A DNA stretch of 64,000 bases from Bacillus bingmayongensis (GCF_000299035.1 NZ_JH921518.1:842439-906438); one strand, 5' to 3'. Positions 27,815 through 37,612 are shown, counted from the stretch's first letter. A program made the numbers and translations. Notes: generated from the sequence alone by a model not told the origin.

Positions 27815-28552
27815 TCATAAATCTTCTTCATATTTTTTAAAGAAACGACATGTATGTTGAACCATTTTATATTTCACATGCTGTAAATGAAACGATAGTG
27901 ATGTCTCACAATTCTCATTTATTCGCTTTTTTTCATATTCACGTAACAATTGCTTACGCGCTTTTTGTTCTTGTGTAGATACAAATATTTTCACAGGCAC
28001 ACAAGAAGGTAAATAAGAAAATGACTTCTTAGCAATTTTCGCTTCTAATTGCGCTTCCTTCACATCATACGCAAGCACTAACTCTCTCACTAACCTTTTA
28101 TAGAAAAATTTATGCTCTTTTTCAAATTCCACATGCGCAGGCAAATCTAGGCACGGAGCCAGCATCACTACAGATCGAACACATTCTGGATACTGATTCA
28201 TCATTTCAAGAGCCACAAGCGCGCCCATTCCATCTGCAATGATATGAATTTTCTCATTTAATGTTTCTTTTCTCATAACAACATGATATAAGCGCTTTGC
28301 TAAACGAACCGCCTGATCATTCCCCCAGTGTCTCCCATATAAATTAGATGAAAAAACCGTATACCCACTCTCTATCAGCCCATTTAGAAAATGAGCGCGT
28401 CCCTCATGCTGCGTCCATAAACTTGTACTATTCTCAATAAAATAATTGTAATCACCAAGAAGCATGACACCAAATCCATTGGGCTTCTCTGGTAAATAAA
28501 TTGCACATGGTTCTTGTTCTAAGTAAAAAAAACGTTCCGTAACACTCATCAT
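27815..28552 (-). CDS. Alpha/beta hydrolase-like protein lacking the serine nucleophile (YjaU-like)
   Basis: A 245-residue protein with the alpha/beta hydrolase layout: GVMLLGDYNYF strand, GYTVFSSNLYGRHWG, then a nucleophile elbow. The elbow reads ADGMG at residues 106-110, so the usual GxSxG serine is a glycine (Gly108). This suggests loss of esterase activity or use of another residue. The last part has many basic residues. Two adjacent ATGs (28552, 28549) are possible starts; GGGAG lies close to both. It forms a pair with the epimerase gene. The role is unknown. Confidence 0.75.
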   Translation of the reverse strand: MMSVTERFFYLEQEPCAIYLPEKPNGFGVMLLGDYNYFIENSTSLWTQHEGRAHFLNGLIESGYTVFSSNLYGRHWGNDQAVRLAKRLYHVVMRKETLNEKIHIIADGMGALVALEMMNQYPECVRSVVMLAPCLDLPAHVEFEKEHKFFYKRLVRELVLAYDVKEAQLEAKIAKKSFSYLPSCVPVKIFVSTQEQKARKQLLREYEKKRINENCETSLSFHLQHVKYKMVQHTCRFFKKYEEDL

Positions 28553-28707
28553 TCTCCCGCCTTATTTTCTAAACATAAAAAACTACTCCTTTATAATGTA
28601 TGAACAGAATGCAAATTTGCTTTGCAAAATCTACAAATATTTTTTCTATATTCTTTTTTCAATTGTGTTACAATAAGGACAGATTGAACGAATAGGGGTG
28701 TGAAAAG

Positions 28708-28890
28708 ATGCGTGTAATTTGGGCATTTATTTGGTCGTTTATGCTTGTGCATATGATGAGCTACGTAATTAGCTCTATGACTGGCGGTACATACGATTTC
28801 CAACAAGCGTCTATTTTCTCAGTTGTTCTTGCTGTACTTGTAATGGCAATTGCAGCAGCAATTCCAAACGAACCAGTAGAACAACACTAA
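28708..28890 (+). CDS. yjzD: YjzD family small membrane protein (DUF2929)
   Basis: A 60-residue protein with two hydrophobic helices (about residues 3-24 and 34-53) and a short acidic end NEPVEQH, matching YjzD/DUF2929. The start follows AGGGGTGTGAAAAG. It stands between the yjaU-like gene and yjzC, as in B. subtilis, except that clpB is inserted here. Function unknown. Confidence 0.82.
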   Translation: MRVIWAFIWSFMLVHMMSYVISSMTGGTYDFQQASIFSVVLAVLVMAIAAAIPNEPVEQH

Positions 28891-28892
28891 TA

Positions 28893-28928
28893 AAAAAAGA
28901 GTTCGGATGTAATCCGAACTCTTTTTTT
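28893..28928. terminator. Bidirectional terminator between yjzD and clpB
   Basis: AAAAAGAGTTCGGAT and ATCCGAACTCTTTTTT arms around GTA close a perfect hairpin that overlaps the clpB stop codon. Confidence 0.9.
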
Positions 28929-31527
28929 ATTTTACATGAACAACTAGTTCATTATTTTGTACATCAACAACTACGTGACTATTATCAGTAATTGTCCCTG
29001 CAATTAATTCCCTTGCTAATTTCGTTTCAATTTGACGCTGCACATATCTTTTTAATGGACGCGCTCCATACATCGGATCAAACCCAGATTCCACAACAAA
29101 TTCTTTTGCTGCTTCTGTTAATTCCACTGATATATGACGGTCTACTAGACGTCCTTGCAATTCTTTTACAATTTTATCAACAATTCCTTTAATTTCATTT
29201 GTTGTAAGTGGTTTAAATAAAATAATTTCATCCACACGGTTTAAAAATTCTGGGCGGAAATGCCCTCTAAGTTCTCCCATCACACGGTTTCTAGATTCTT
29301 CTTTAATCGTACCGTTCTCTTGTAATCCTTCTAACAAGTGACTAGAACCAATATTTGATGTCATAATAATGACTGTATTTTTGAAATCTACTGTTCGTCC
29401 TTGTGAATCAGTAATACGTCCATCATCTAACATTTGCAGTAAAATGTTAAATACTTCAGGATGCGCTTTTTCAATTTCATCTAATAAAATGACAGAGTAT
29501 GGTTTACGACGTACTGCTTCTGTTAATTGTCCGCCCTCTTCATATCCTACATATCCAGGAGGTGCTCCAATTAAACGGGACACAGCGTGTTTTTCCATAT
29601 ACTCAGACATATCAATACGAATCATTTGTTCTTCACTGTCGAATAAAGATTGCGCTAACGTTTTCGCAAGTTCTGTTTTCCCAACACCTGTAGGTCCTAA
29701 GAAAATGAATGAACCGATTGGGCGATTTGGATCTTTAATACCCGCGCGTGCACGAAGAACCGCATCTGCTACAAGACTTACCGCTTCCTCTTGCCCAATT
29801 ACGCGCTCTGATAAAATTTGCTCTAAACGAAGTAGTTTTTCACGTTCTCCTTCAACAAGTTTCGCAACTGGAATTCCTGTCCAGCGTGAAACAATATTGG
29901 CAATCTCTTCTTCACTGACTTCCTCACGCAATAGACGATTTTCCTGTCCATTATGCGTTCCCGCTTCTTCAGCTTCTCTTAACTCTTTTTCCATTGCTGG
30001 AATTTTACCGTGACGAAGCTCAGCTGCTGTATTTAAATCATAATTTCCTTCTGCTTCTTCTAATTCACGACGCAGACGTTCCAGATGTTCACGTAAATCA
30101 CGAACTTTATGAATTTCTTCTTTTTCTTTTTGCCACTGCGCTCGCATTCCATTTGCAACTTCTTTTAAATCAGATAATTCACGTTGCAATGTTTTTAGTC
30201 GTTCTTGACTACCACGATCCGTTTCTTTTCCTAAAGCAGCTTCTTCAATTTCCAGCTGCATAATACGGCGCGTTACTTCATCTAATTCCGTTGGCATAGA
30301 ATCGATTTCTGTTCGAATTGTTGCGCACGCTTCATCGACAAGGTCAATTGCTTTATCTGGCAAGAAACGATCAGATATATATCGATCAGACAATACAGAC
30401 GCCGCTACAATCGCACGGTCATGAATATTTACACCATGATAAATTTCAAAGCGCTCTTTTAAACCACGTAAAATAGAAATCGTATCTTCTACAGTCGGTT
30501 CTTCTGCTAACACTTGTTGGAAACGACGTTCTAGCGCTGGATCTTTCTCAATATATTTTCGATACTCATCTAAGGTAGTTGCTCCAATACAGTGAAGTTC
30601 CCCACGCGCAAGCATTGGTTTTAACATATTCCCAGCATCCATTGCTCCTTCTGTTTTACCAGCACCCACAATAGTATGAAGTTCATCAATAAATAATAAA
30701 ATACGCCCTTCACTTTTTTTAATTTCATTTAAAACAGCTTGCAAACGTTCCTCAAATTCACCACGGAACTTTGCACCTGCGACAAGCGCACTCATATCTA
30801 ATGCAAAGATTGTTCGATCTTTTAATCCTTCTGGCACATCTTTTCGCACGATTCGTTGTGCTAATCCTTCAACAATTGCAGTTTTCCCAACGCCTGGTTC
30901 TCCAATTAAAACAGGATTATTTTTTGTTTTACGAGAAAGAATACGAATAACTCGGCGAATCTCGCTATCCCGCCCAATGACCGGATCAATTTTCCCTTGT
31001 CTTACTTCCGCCACTAAATCACGACCATATTTTTCTAACGCTTCATATGTTACTTCTGGATTTTGACTAGTCACTCTCTGATTCCCCCGAACTTCCATTA
31101 AAGACTGTAATAATGTATCCTTTGTAATACGAAAGTTTGTAAATATATAATTTACATCACCTTTTTCCTCACAAAATGCGAGCAATACATGTTCCACTGA
31201 AATATATTCATCTTGCAGTTTTTTTGCCTCCGCCTCGGCCTTTACAAGTAGTTGCCCTAAAGCATTTGTCACATACACTTTGCCAGCTTCTACACCACTT
31301 CCTGTAACAGACGGCTTTTTTTGAAGCAATCTTTCTACTTCTTTCGTTAATTGTTCTATATCGACATTCATTTTTTGAAAAATACGTACTGCTAATCCAT
31401 CTTGTTGCTGCAGCAATGCAAGTAATAGATGAACAGTATCTACTTCTTGATGATGATGAGATACCGCTAAAGATTGAGCACTCATAATCGCTTCTTGTGT
31501 TTTCGTCGTCATTTGATTTAAGTCCAT
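28927..31527 (-). CDS. clpB: ClpB disaggregase
   Basis: An 866-residue hexameric AAA+ chaperone that works with DnaK to resolubilise aggregated proteins. Order: Clp_N repeats (residues 1-145), first AAA+ domain with Walker A GEPGVGKT, coiled-coil middle domain (about 410-525), and second AAA+ domain with GPTGVGKT and the ClpB C-terminal domain. The start at 31527 is fixed by GGAGGAACTGTAAAG; 25 upstream codons are rejected because they cross the CtsR operator. B. subtilis lacks clpB, so this is a group-typical insertion between yjzD and yjzC. Confidence 0.97.
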   Translation of the reverse strand: MDLNQMTTKTQEAIMSAQSLAVSHHHQEVDTVHLLLALLQQQDGLAVRIFQKMNVDIEQLTKEVERLLQKKPSVTGSGVEAGKVYVTNALGQLLVKAEAEAKKLQDEYISVEHVLLAFCEEKGDVNYIFTNFRITKDTLLQSLMEVRGNQRVTSQNPEVTYEALEKYGRDLVAEVRQGKIDPVIGRDSEIRRVIRILSRKTKNNPVLIGEPGVGKTAIVEGLAQRIVRKDVPEGLKDRTIFALDMSALVAGAKFRGEFEERLQAVLNEIKKSEGRILLFIDELHTIVGAGKTEGAMDAGNMLKPMLARGELHCIGATTLDEYRKYIEKDPALERRFQQVLAEEPTVEDTISILRGLKERFEIYHGVNIHDRAIVAASVLSDRYISDRFLPDKAIDLVDEACATIRTEIDSMPTELDEVTRRIMQLEIEEAALGKETDRGSQERLKTLQRELSDLKEVANGMRAQWQKEKEEIHKVRDLREHLERLRRELEEAEGNYDLNTAAELRHGKIPAMEKELREAEEAGTHNGQENRLLREEVSEEEIANIVSRWTGIPVAKLVEGEREKLLRLEQILSERVIGQEEAVSLVADAVLRARAGIKDPNRPIGSFIFLGPTGVGKTELAKTLAQSLFDSEEQMIRIDMSEYMEKHAVSRLIGAPPGYVGYEEGGQLTEAVRRKPYSVILLDEIEKAHPEVFNILLQMLDDGRITDSQGRTVDFKNTVIIMTSNIGSSHLLEGLQENGTIKEESRNRVMGELRGHFRPEFLNRVDEIILFKPLTTNEIKGIVDKIVKELQGRLVDRHISVELTEAAKEFVVESGFDPMYGARPLKRYVQRQIETKLARELIAGTITDNSHVVVDVQNNELVVHVK

Positions 31528-31547
31528 CTTTACAGTTCCTCCAAAAG

Positions 31548-31602
31548 TTTGACTTTCTTTGACCTTTGATTTGATTATACGCCAATTGTCTTTTTTATAC
31601 AA
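31548..31602 (-). promoter_or_regulatory. clpB promoter with CtsR operator
   Basis: On the minus strand TTGTAT (31597-31602) and TATAAT (31574-31579) are 17 bases apart. Just downstream the heptad repeat GGTCAAAGAAAGTCAAA (31548-31564) is an exact CtsR-type operator ([AG]GTCAAA-NAN-[AG]GTCAAA). Heat release of CtsR would induce clpB. Confidence 0.88.
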
Positions 31603-31691
31603 TGAATTTGATTATGAATTTCAAACTAGCTTCCAAAAAAGTATGTATATCATACATCAGATTCTCCTCTTATCCCCTGCTCTCCAATCAC

Positions 31692-31716
31692 AAAAGCCGC
31701 AATATAAATTGCGGCT
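31692..31716 (-). terminator. Terminator of yjzC
   Basis: AAGCCGCAAT and ATTGCGGCTT arms around ATAA; on the minus strand followed by TTGTG, so the U-run is short. Confidence 0.6.
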
Positions 31717-31720
31717 TCTC

Positions 31721-31900
31721 TTACGGTTTTCTTTTATATGTCCACTGACGATTATGATTCGTATTTTCAGGAAACCTTTCACCGGCAGTTAGTTTCACCA
31801 TTTGTGGATCTTTAACCATACTCCCTGTTTCACCAATTTCTACATATATTCCATCATTCGGTGCTTTCTGTCCAGAACGAAACCTGTGATTTTGTCCCAT
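31721..31900 (-). CDS. yjzC: YjzC family protein
   Basis: A 59-residue protein beginning MGQNHRFRSGQKAPNDGIYV, matching the YjzC family, with a Gly/Pro-rich N-terminus and a basic C-terminal NRQWTYKRKP. ATG 31900 is chosen over ATG 31906 because AAGGAGAATGAAG gives proper spacing only to the former. Function unknown. The 31901-32393 stretch beyond it shows no gene I can support. Confidence 0.82.
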   Translation of the reverse strand: MGQNHRFRSGQKAPNDGIYVEIGETGSMVKDPQMVKLTAGERFPENTNHNRQWTYKRKP

Positions 31901-32393
31901 CTTCATTCTCCTTCCATGACATCTTTACACCGTTAGTATGTCCATTTTTGAAAAAGCCTTTCTGTTATGTTTAGGAAACAAGTCATATTTTTTATTGCCG
32001 TTCACATGTATGAATTTACATGATAAAGCAGGAGAAAAAGTAGCTTTTGTTGAAAAAAAAGAAACCGACCTATTCTAGGCCAGTTCCAAAGGAGAGTCAA
32101 ACATATACGAGAAGATTACGTTTTCATTATACGTCTTGCTGCGCGCGCAATGTAACCCTTTTCACAAATTGTACAAAATGAAAGAAACATTATTTGAACT
32201 TTCGAAAAAATCATTGACTTTTCTGATTTTTAGTAGGAAATAGTGGACACTAACACGTTTCTCGACGTAAGATGAATATATAATGAAACTTCCATTCATG
32301 GTTGTTTCTCTATACACTTTCCAACCTCTTATTTCTGCATATTACAACGGAAATACAGATAGAAACAAAAAAATTTTCATAAGAGGTGAAAAC

Positions 32394-33203
32394 ATGAAAA
32401 AACAACATTTAATCGCATTGGATTTAGACGGAACTTTACTTACTGACAATAAAATTATTTCCACTCGAACAAAGAACACAATTGAAAAAGCAAAAGAACA
32501 AGGGCATGTTGTTGTCATCTCAACAGGGCGTCCATTTCGTGCCAGTCACGCTTATTATAAAGAACTTGGTTTGAACACACCTATCGTTAACTTTAACGGT
32601 GCTTATGTTCATCACCCGCTTGATGCGAATTGGGGAACACACCATTCTCCTCTTGAACTTTCCACTGCACAAGAAATTGTTCGCGCTTGCTTTGATTTTG
32701 GCGTGAAAAACATTTATGCCGAAGTAATTGACGATGTATATGTTCGCAAAATTGATGAGGATAAAAAGCATATATTTGAATTTGGCTCTCCAAATATCTT
32801 CACAGGAGATTTACTAAACATTTTACAAGATCATCCAACATGCTTATTAATTGATGCACTGGATGAACAATCAACCGCTATTCGTCAGCATTTAACAGAT
32901 ATGCATGCCGAAGTGATTGATCACCGTAAATGGGGTGCTCCTTGGCCGATTATTGAAATTGTAAAAAGCGGTCTTAATAAAGCAATCGGACTTCAAAAAG
33001 TTTCTAGCTATTATAACATTCCACAAGAACGAATCATCGCTTTCGGTGACGAAGATAATGATTTTGAGATGATTGAATACGCAGGCCACGGCATTGCCAT
33101 GGGAAATGCTATCCCTGAATTAAAATCATTAGCAAACCACACGACATTAACAAACGAAGAAGACGGCATCGCTCTTTATTTAGAAGAGGTTCTTGGATTG
33201 TAA
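32394..33203 (+). CDS. yitU: Cof-type HAD-IIB phosphatase (YitU-like)
   Basis: A 269-residue haloacid dehalogenase superfamily hydrolase. HAD motif I is LDLDGTLLT with nucleophile Asp, motif II is VISTGRP, a Lys of motif III is in KSGLNKAIGL, and motif IV is FGDEDNDFEM. The Cof-type cap lies in the middle. Such enzymes dephosphorylate sugar phosphates or flavin intermediates; the substrate is not evident. The start at 32394 follows AAGAGGTGAAAAC; 37 upstream codons are rejected. With yitT, yitL and yitK homologues nearby, it fits B. subtilis YitU. Confidence 0.85.
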   Translation: MKKQHLIALDLDGTLLTDNKIISTRTKNTIEKAKEQGHVVVISTGRPFRASHAYYKELGLNTPIVNFNGAYVHHPLDANWGTHHSPLELSTAQEIVRACFDFGVKNIYAEVIDDVYVRKIDEDKKHIFEFGSPNIFTGDLLNILQDHPTCLLIDALDEQSTAIRQHLTDMHAEVIDHRKWGAPWPIIEIVKSGLNKAIGLQKVSSYYNIPQERIIAFGDEDNDFEMIEYAGHGIAMGNAIPELKSLANHTTLTNEEDGIALYLEEVLGL

Positions 33204-33303
33204 TCTAAAAATTCCCTACTTATAGTTTGGCGCAAAACGTTCATACTATAACCAGACACAGCGATGTGTCAGTTGTTTTCTGCTAAAAAAGGGGGAATTA
33301 CGA

Positions 33304-33444
33304 ATGGGTAAAAAGAACAAATCAAAACGTTTCACCCAACAAGGGGCCGATGCTGTTATGAAGCATGCTGAAAGATTCCCGTACCGCGGTACATTAGCTG
33401 ATGCAGAAAAAGAACGAAACAACTCTTCTCTCGGAGGGGTTTAA
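33304..33444 (+). CDS. Small basic protein, possible spore protein
   Basis: A 46-residue protein starting MGKKNKSKRFTQQGADAVMK and ending NNSSLGGV, with a highly basic N-terminus. A strong AAAAGGGGGAATTACG site precedes it. Its length, Lys/Gln/Asn-rich composition and partner suggest a minor small acid-soluble-type spore protein, but I recognise no specific family. It is immediately followed by the DUF3813 gene, whose ribosome binding site (GGAGGGG) lies in the last codons of this gene, indicating a two-gene operon. Confidence 0.65.
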   Translation: MGKKNKSKRFTQQGADAVMKHAERFPYRGTLADAEKERNNSSLGGV

Positions 33445-33642
33445 ATGGGTAACTTATTATTTAGGCAAGCGCGAGATGCTGTTTCTGACGCCGTTTCTTG
33501 TTCAAGCGGCACCGAGCAACAGGAACTCGTTTATAGAGCAAAAAATGCTTTGCAATCCGCTTATGCCAATTCTTCAACTGCTGAAAAGGTCCAATTACGC
33601 GAAATGCAACAGCAACTACAAAACATTACTAGTACACATTAA
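33445..33642 (+). CDS. DUF3813 family small protein
   Basis: A 65-residue helical protein (MGNLLFRQARDAVSDAVSCS...) rich in Gln and Ala, resembling the DUF3813 family of Bacillales. Its ATG directly follows the TAA of the preceding 46-codon gene and uses a GGAGGGG site inside it. No membrane segment. Function unknown. Confidence 0.75.
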   Translation: MGNLLFRQARDAVSDAVSCSSGTEQQELVYRAKNALQSAYANSSTAEKVQLREMQQQLQNITSTH

Positions 33643-33645
33643 AAC

Positions 33646-33669
33646 AAGAGGACCAAATTGGTCCTCTTT
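33646..33669. terminator. Bidirectional terminator between DUF3813 gene and yitT
   Basis: AAGAGGACCAA and TTGGTCCTCTT arms form a perfect hairpin followed by TAAT; it overlaps the yitT stop codon. Confidence 0.8.
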
Positions 33670-34525
33670 AATCTTTCCGAAACAATCCAAAAACACCGAC
33701 TGTTTGAACCACATTTGTAAATGCACCAGGGTCTACTTGTTTAATAATTCTTTCTAGTTCATATAGCTCATAACGGGTAATGACAATCATAAGCATTTCT
33801 TTATTTTCATTTGTATATGCCCCTGTAGCTGGCACAGTGGTAATCCCCCTTACTAAACGAGATTGTATCGCCTTCCTTACATCGACACCATTCTTCGTAA
33901 CGATAAACGCTGTAATTTTCACATGACGTGTATGAATCGCATCGATAATCCGTGTTGACACATACAACGTTACTAATGTATATAACGCTTTTTCCCAACC
34001 GTACATATAACCAGCTGCAATGATGATAATTGCATTAAAGAAAAAGAAATACGTTCCAACCGGCTTATCTTTCACTTTTGATAAAATCATTGCGATGATA
34101 TCTAAACCACCTGTGGACGCCCCCCATTTCAAAGCAATTCCGACTCCTATTGCTGAAATAAGCCCTCCAAAAATGGCGTTTAATATAATATCATTTGAAA
34201 CAGCTTTCACTGGTACGATTTCTAAAAATAGCGTCATAAATACAACACATAAAAAACTAAATAACGTAAACGCTTTTCCGACCTTTTTCCATGCTAAAAT
34301 AACAACCGGAATATTAAATAAAGCAAAAAGTACCCCTGTCGATATATGAATGGACGCAAAATCACCTAATACTTGCGAAAGCAATTGAGATAATCCCGCG
34401 AAACCACTCGCATATACTTTTGCTGGCGTTAAAAATAAATTCATTCCAATTGCATTTAATAATCCCGCAATGATAACAACAATCAGTTTTTTCGTTAATT
34501 CAGCATAATTTAATTTTAAGTCCAT
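33668..34525 (-). CDS. yitT: YitT family membrane protein
   Basis: A 285-residue protein with five N-terminal membrane helices (family YitT/DUF161, NAIGMNLFLTPAKVYASGFA) and a cytoplasmic C-terminal DUF2179 domain (about residues 205-280, including ITTVPATGAYTNENKEMLMI). The start follows AAGGTGGATGGGAT. Transport is often proposed for the family but not demonstrated here. It lies in the same order relative to yitU as in B. subtilis. Confidence 0.88.
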   Translation of the reverse strand: MDLKLNYAELTKKLIVVIIAGLLNAIGMNLFLTPAKVYASGFAGLSQLLSQVLGDFASIHISTGVLFALFNIPVVILAWKKVGKAFTLFSFLCVVFMTLFLEIVPVKAVSNDIILNAIFGGLISAIGVGIALKWGASTGGLDIIAMILSKVKDKPVGTYFFFFNAIIIIAAGYMYGWEKALYTLVTLYVSTRIIDAIHTRHVKITAFIVTKNGVDVRKAIQSRLVRGITTVPATGAYTNENKEMLMIVITRYELYELERIIKQVDPGAFTNVVQTVGVFGLFRKD

Positions 34526-34633
34526 ATCCCATCCACCTTTATAGATAATGCATTTACGATTACATTGTATACATAGTCTTTACGAAAATGGAAATGATAA
34601 ACGTACAACTGTTTAGAAATGGAGTTGAGACGT

Positions 34634-34765
34634 ATGCCACATACGAGCGATAACGACAAGAAAGCACGCGATAATAACGCAAAGCGTACAGAGAAAAATG
34701 AACAGGAACAAAAAAATATCCAGCAAGGCAAACGTGCATATTCTAAAAAAACAGATCACCTTTAA
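34634..34765 (+). CDS. DUF3941-like small hydrophilic protein
   Basis: A 43-residue, extremely hydrophilic protein (MPHTSDNDKKARDNNAKRTE..., ending KKTDHL), rich in Lys, Asp, Asn and Gln with no hydrophobic core, resembling the DUF3941 group. A GGAGTTGAGACGT site lies upstream and a strong terminator follows. Probably a small spore or stress protein, by composition only. Confidence 0.65.
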   Translation: MPHTSDNDKKARDNNAKRTEKNEQEQKNIQQGKRAYSKKTDHL

Positions 34766-34772
34766 TTATTTC

Positions 34773-34803
34773 GTACATCAACAATCTTGTTGATGTACTT
34801 TTT
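34773..34803 (+). terminator. Terminator of the DUF3941-like gene
   Basis: GTACATCAACA and TGTTGATGTAC arms around ATCT, followed by TTTTTTA that merges with the end of a bcr1 copy. Confidence 0.85.
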
Positions 34804-34958
34804 TATCCCGCATTAACGGGCAGTAAGATCCTCACCTCAAAGTTCAGCGAAAGCAAGGAATTTAGGCGAAGGATCAACTGCCCGTAAAAGCCCGATTCGT
34901 TCAACTAATAATCAGTGGGGGATGAAGAACCCCCCCACTGATTAAAGTTTCACTTTAT
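34802..34958 (-). repeat. bcr1 element, full length (157 bp), reverse orientation
   Basis: It is flanked by TTTAT pentamers (34802-34806 and 34954-34958). It has CCCGCATTAACGGGCAGT at one end, CAACTGCCCGTAAAAGCCCG inside and the CCCCACTGATTAAAGTTTCA hairpin arm at the other. It is 157 bp, the same as the copy at 40489. It lies just upstream of the prsA promoter region. Confidence 0.85.
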
Positions 34959-35040
34959 TTCACAAAAAACATATCAAATTCACTTCATGTTCACTTCACT
35001 ATTTTACAATAATATCAACATAATTAGATGAGGTGTTAAT

Positions 35041-35901
35041 ATGAAAAGAAAACAATTATGGATAGCAACAGCTGCACTCGGAACGTTAATGCTATCTGCT
35101 TGCGGTCCAAAAGATAGCTCGGAGACACTTGCAACATCAAAAGTCTCAACCATTACAAAAGGTGATTTTGACAAACAATTAAAAGAACGGTACGGAAAAG
35201 ATATGTTATATGAAATGATGGCGCAAGATATCATGACCAAAAAATATAAAGTATCTGATGATGAAGTCGATAAAGAGTTAAAAAAGGCAAAAGAGCAGTT
35301 CGGTGATCAATTCAAAACGGTATTAGAAAGCAATCGTTTAAAAGATGAAGACGACTTTAAAAATCAAATTAGATTCAAATTAGCAATGGACAAAGCCATT
35401 AAGAAAACTGTTACAGAGAAAGATGTAAAAGCTAACTATAAACCTGAAATTAAAGCCAGTCACATTTTAGTAAATGATGAAAAAACAGCAAATGACATTA
35501 AGAAGCAACTAGATGAAGGTGCTTCATTTGAAGAATTAGCAAAACAACACTCTGAGGATCCAGGTTCAAAAGAAAATGGCGGAGACCTTGGATACTTTGG
35601 CCCAGGTAAGATGGTATCTGAATTTGAAGAGGCTGCTTACAAATTAAATGTCGGTGAAATTAGTAAACCTATCAAATCATCACACGGCTATCACATTATT
35701 AAACTTACTGATAAAAAAGAATTAAAACCATATGATGAAGTAAAAGATTCCATTCGTAAAAATCTAGAAGAAGAGCGGTTAGCAGATCAAACTACTGGTC
35801 AACAAATATTGTTAGACGAATTCAAAAAAGCTGATATTAAAGTAAAAGATAGTGATTTGAAAGATACGTTCTCTCGTCTTTCGGAACAACAGGCACAATA
35901 A
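35041..35901 (+). CDS. prsA: PrsA foldase lipoprotein
   Basis: A 286-residue extracytoplasmic folding lipoprotein. The signal peptide MKRKQLWIATAALGTLMLSA ends in lipobox LSAC, with Cys21 lipidated. The parvulin (PpiC) domain covers about residues 135-225 (KASHILVNDEKT, GDLGYFGPGKM, SSHGYHIIKL). It assists folding of secreted proteins at the membrane-wall interface. The start follows GATGAGGTGTTAAT. B. cereus group genomes carry several prsA paralogues; this is one of them. Confidence 0.93.
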   Translation: MKRKQLWIATAALGTLMLSACGPKDSSETLATSKVSTITKGDFDKQLKERYGKDMLYEMMAQDIMTKKYKVSDDEVDKELKKAKEQFGDQFKTVLESNRLKDEDDFKNQIRFKLAMDKAIKKTVTEKDVKANYKPEIKASHILVNDEKTANDIKKQLDEGASFEELAKQHSEDPGSKENGGDLGYFGPGKMVSEFEEAAYKLNVGEISKPIKSSHGYHIIKLTDKKELKPYDEVKDSIRKNLEEERLADQTTGQQILLDEFKKADIKVKDSDLKDTFSRLSEQQAQ

Positions 35902-35903
35902 TA

Positions 35904-35941
35904 AAAAATCCGACCAAGCTCATGCCTGTTCGGATTTTTTT
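35904..35941. terminator. Bidirectional terminator between prsA and cvfB
   Basis: AAAAAATCCGA and TCGGATTTTTT arms with a 16-base loop, at the cvfB stop codon. Confidence 0.75.
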
Positions 35942-35942
35942 A

Positions 35943-36809
35943 TTATTTCTTGAAGTACGTCCAACCTTCTTCTTGATAAACCTTCTCTTCTTTCATCAAC
36001 TTACCAAGTGCACGTTTAAACGCTGCTTTACTCATATTAAAACGCTCTTTAATATCTTCTGGATGGCTCTTATCCCAAAACGGCATCGCTCCTCCGCGGC
36101 TCTCCATATACTCATAAATCACCGCAGCGTCATCTTCCATTCCCTCTTCTTTACGTGGAAGAAGTGAAATATTAATCGTACCATCATCTTTCACTTCAAT
36201 AATACGGCCTGTTACACGCTCACCAATACGAACTTGTTCTTTTCTTTCTGTATGATGTAAAAAGGCACGGAAATGTTCATCCGTTAATACAAACGAACCA
36301 ACTTGAAGCGAGCGATACACGCGTCCATTCACATTTTTATTACGCATAGATGGCGTTGCATCAACGATAATTTCCTGCATATCTGAATCTCTTGCTGGAA
36401 GAGCAATTAGACGACCTCGATTTGTTAATTTTAATGTACAATACAATTCGTCGCCCTCTTCTGGCCAAACCGGTGTATAAATCGGAAATTCATCAGCTGG
36501 GATTAAGATATCTTTAGAAACACCGATATCAACGAACACACCTAAACGCTCTTTCACTTCTACAACTTTTACCCAATTCCAATCACTTGTCGTAATAAGC
36601 GGTGTCTTCATCGTTGCAGAAATTCGTTCTTGATGGTCAAGGTATAGAAATACATCAATCGTATCCCCTTCTTCAATTTCCCCCGCTACTTCATTTTTAT
36701 GTAAGAATACTTCTTCATAACCATCCTCATCGTCAAATCCGACCATATATCCGATTTCCGTTTCACGTAAAACAGTTACCTGTTCAATCGATCCTGGTTG
36801 TAAATACAT
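35943..36809 (-). CDS. yitL: CvfB/YitL-like S1-domain RNA-binding protein
   Basis: A 288-residue protein with three S1-like beta-barrel segments and a C-terminal winged-helix (HPEDIKERFNMSKAAFKRAL), the architecture of CvfB (YitL), which in staphylococci affects virulence gene expression and binds RNA. The start at 36809 is chosen for GAAGGGAATTAAAAT; the open frame extends 71 codons upstream without a suitable site and overlaps yajQ's promoter region. It is divergent from yajQ, as yitL and yitK are close in B. subtilis. Confidence 0.88.
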   Translation of the reverse strand: MYLQPGSIEQVTVLRETEIGYMVGFDDEDGYEEVFLHKNEVAGEIEEGDTIDVFLYLDHQERISATMKTPLITTSDWNWVKVVEVKERLGVFVDIGVSKDILIPADEFPIYTPVWPEEGDELYCTLKLTNRGRLIALPARDSDMQEIIVDATPSMRNKNVNGRVYRSLQVGSFVLTDEHFRAFLHHTERKEQVRIGERVTGRIIEVKDDGTINISLLPRKEEGMEDDAAVIYEYMESRGGAMPFWDKSHPEDIKERFNMSKAAFKRALGKLMKEEKVYQEEGWTYFKK

Positions 36810-36951
36810 ATATTTTAATTCCCTTCTATATATAAAGTATATTTTTATCATTCCAAAGAAAGCTTCATTATAACACGATTTTTCCTTTATTTGTCCAACT
36901 CTCCAAAATTCACTATAATAGAAGATGGAATTTAATTTGGAGGTGCTTACT

Positions 36952-37443
36952 ATGGCAAAAGACAGTTCTTTTGACATCGTTTCAAAAGTAGAATTACCAG
37001 AAGTAACAAATGCTATTAACATCGCGTTAAAAGAAATTCAAAATCGATATGACTTTAAAGGAAGCAAAAGTGATATTAAATTAGAAAAAGAAGTAATCGT
37101 TTTAACTTCTGATGATGAATTTAAATTAGAGCAAGTGAAAGACGTACTTATTTCAAAACTAGTTAAACGCGAAGTACCAATTAAAAACTTAGACTACGGA
37201 AAAGTAGAAAGTGCTGCTGGTAACACAGTGCGTCAACGCGCAACACTGCAACAAGGTATCGATAAAGATAACGCTAAGAAAATCAACAACATTATTAAAG
37301 ACTTAAAATTAAAAGTAAAAACACAAGTACAAGATGATCAAGTACGTGTAACTGGAAAAAGCCGTGACGACTTACAAGCAGTCATTTCAGCAATTCGCGG
37401 CGCTGATTTACCAATTGATGTACAATTTATCAACTATCGCTAA
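36952..37443 (+). CDS. yajQ: YajQ family nucleotide-binding protein (YitK)
   Basis: A 163-residue protein of the UPF0234/YajQ family, starting [20 protein letters not shown], with two ferredoxin-like repeats and conserved RYDFKGS and [19 protein letters not shown]. Family members bind nucleotides, and a Xanthomonas homologue binds cyclic di-GMP; the role here is unknown. The start is set by GGAGGTGCTTACT. Confidence 0.92.
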   Translation: MAKDSSFDIVSKVELPEVTNAINIALKEIQNRYDFKGSKSDIKLEKEVIVLTSDDEFKLEQVKDVLISKLVKREVPIKNLDYGKVESAAGNTVRQRATLQQGIDKDNAKKINNIIKDLKLKVKTQVQDDQVRVTGKSRDDLQAVISAIRGADLPIDVQFINYR

Positions 37444-37449
37444 AAAGAA

Positions 37450-37480
37450 AAAAATCCTCTACTCGGAGGATTTTTTCTTT
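37450..37480 (+). terminator. Terminator of yajQ
   Basis: AAAATCCTC and GAGGATTTT arms around TACTCG, followed by TTCTTTT. Confidence 0.85.
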
Positions 37481-37519
37481 TAGCGATGTTTTCAATATAT
37501 TAACCATTCAACAGTAACT

Positions 37520-37612
37520 ATCGATTGAGAAACCTTTCTTTTTAGGCGGGAGAGCGCATCCAATCATGCATAGAAGCGGTCAGTTCTTTTTTCAAAATGG
37601 AGTTATATCCAA
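37520..37612 (-). repeat. Interspersed repeat, third family, copy F
   Basis: Read on the minus strand: GAACTGACCGCTTCTATGCA, GATTGGATGCGCTCTCCCGC, CTAAAAAGAAAGGTTTCTCA. It matches copies A and B in the central part; the ends are degraded. Confidence 0.6.
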
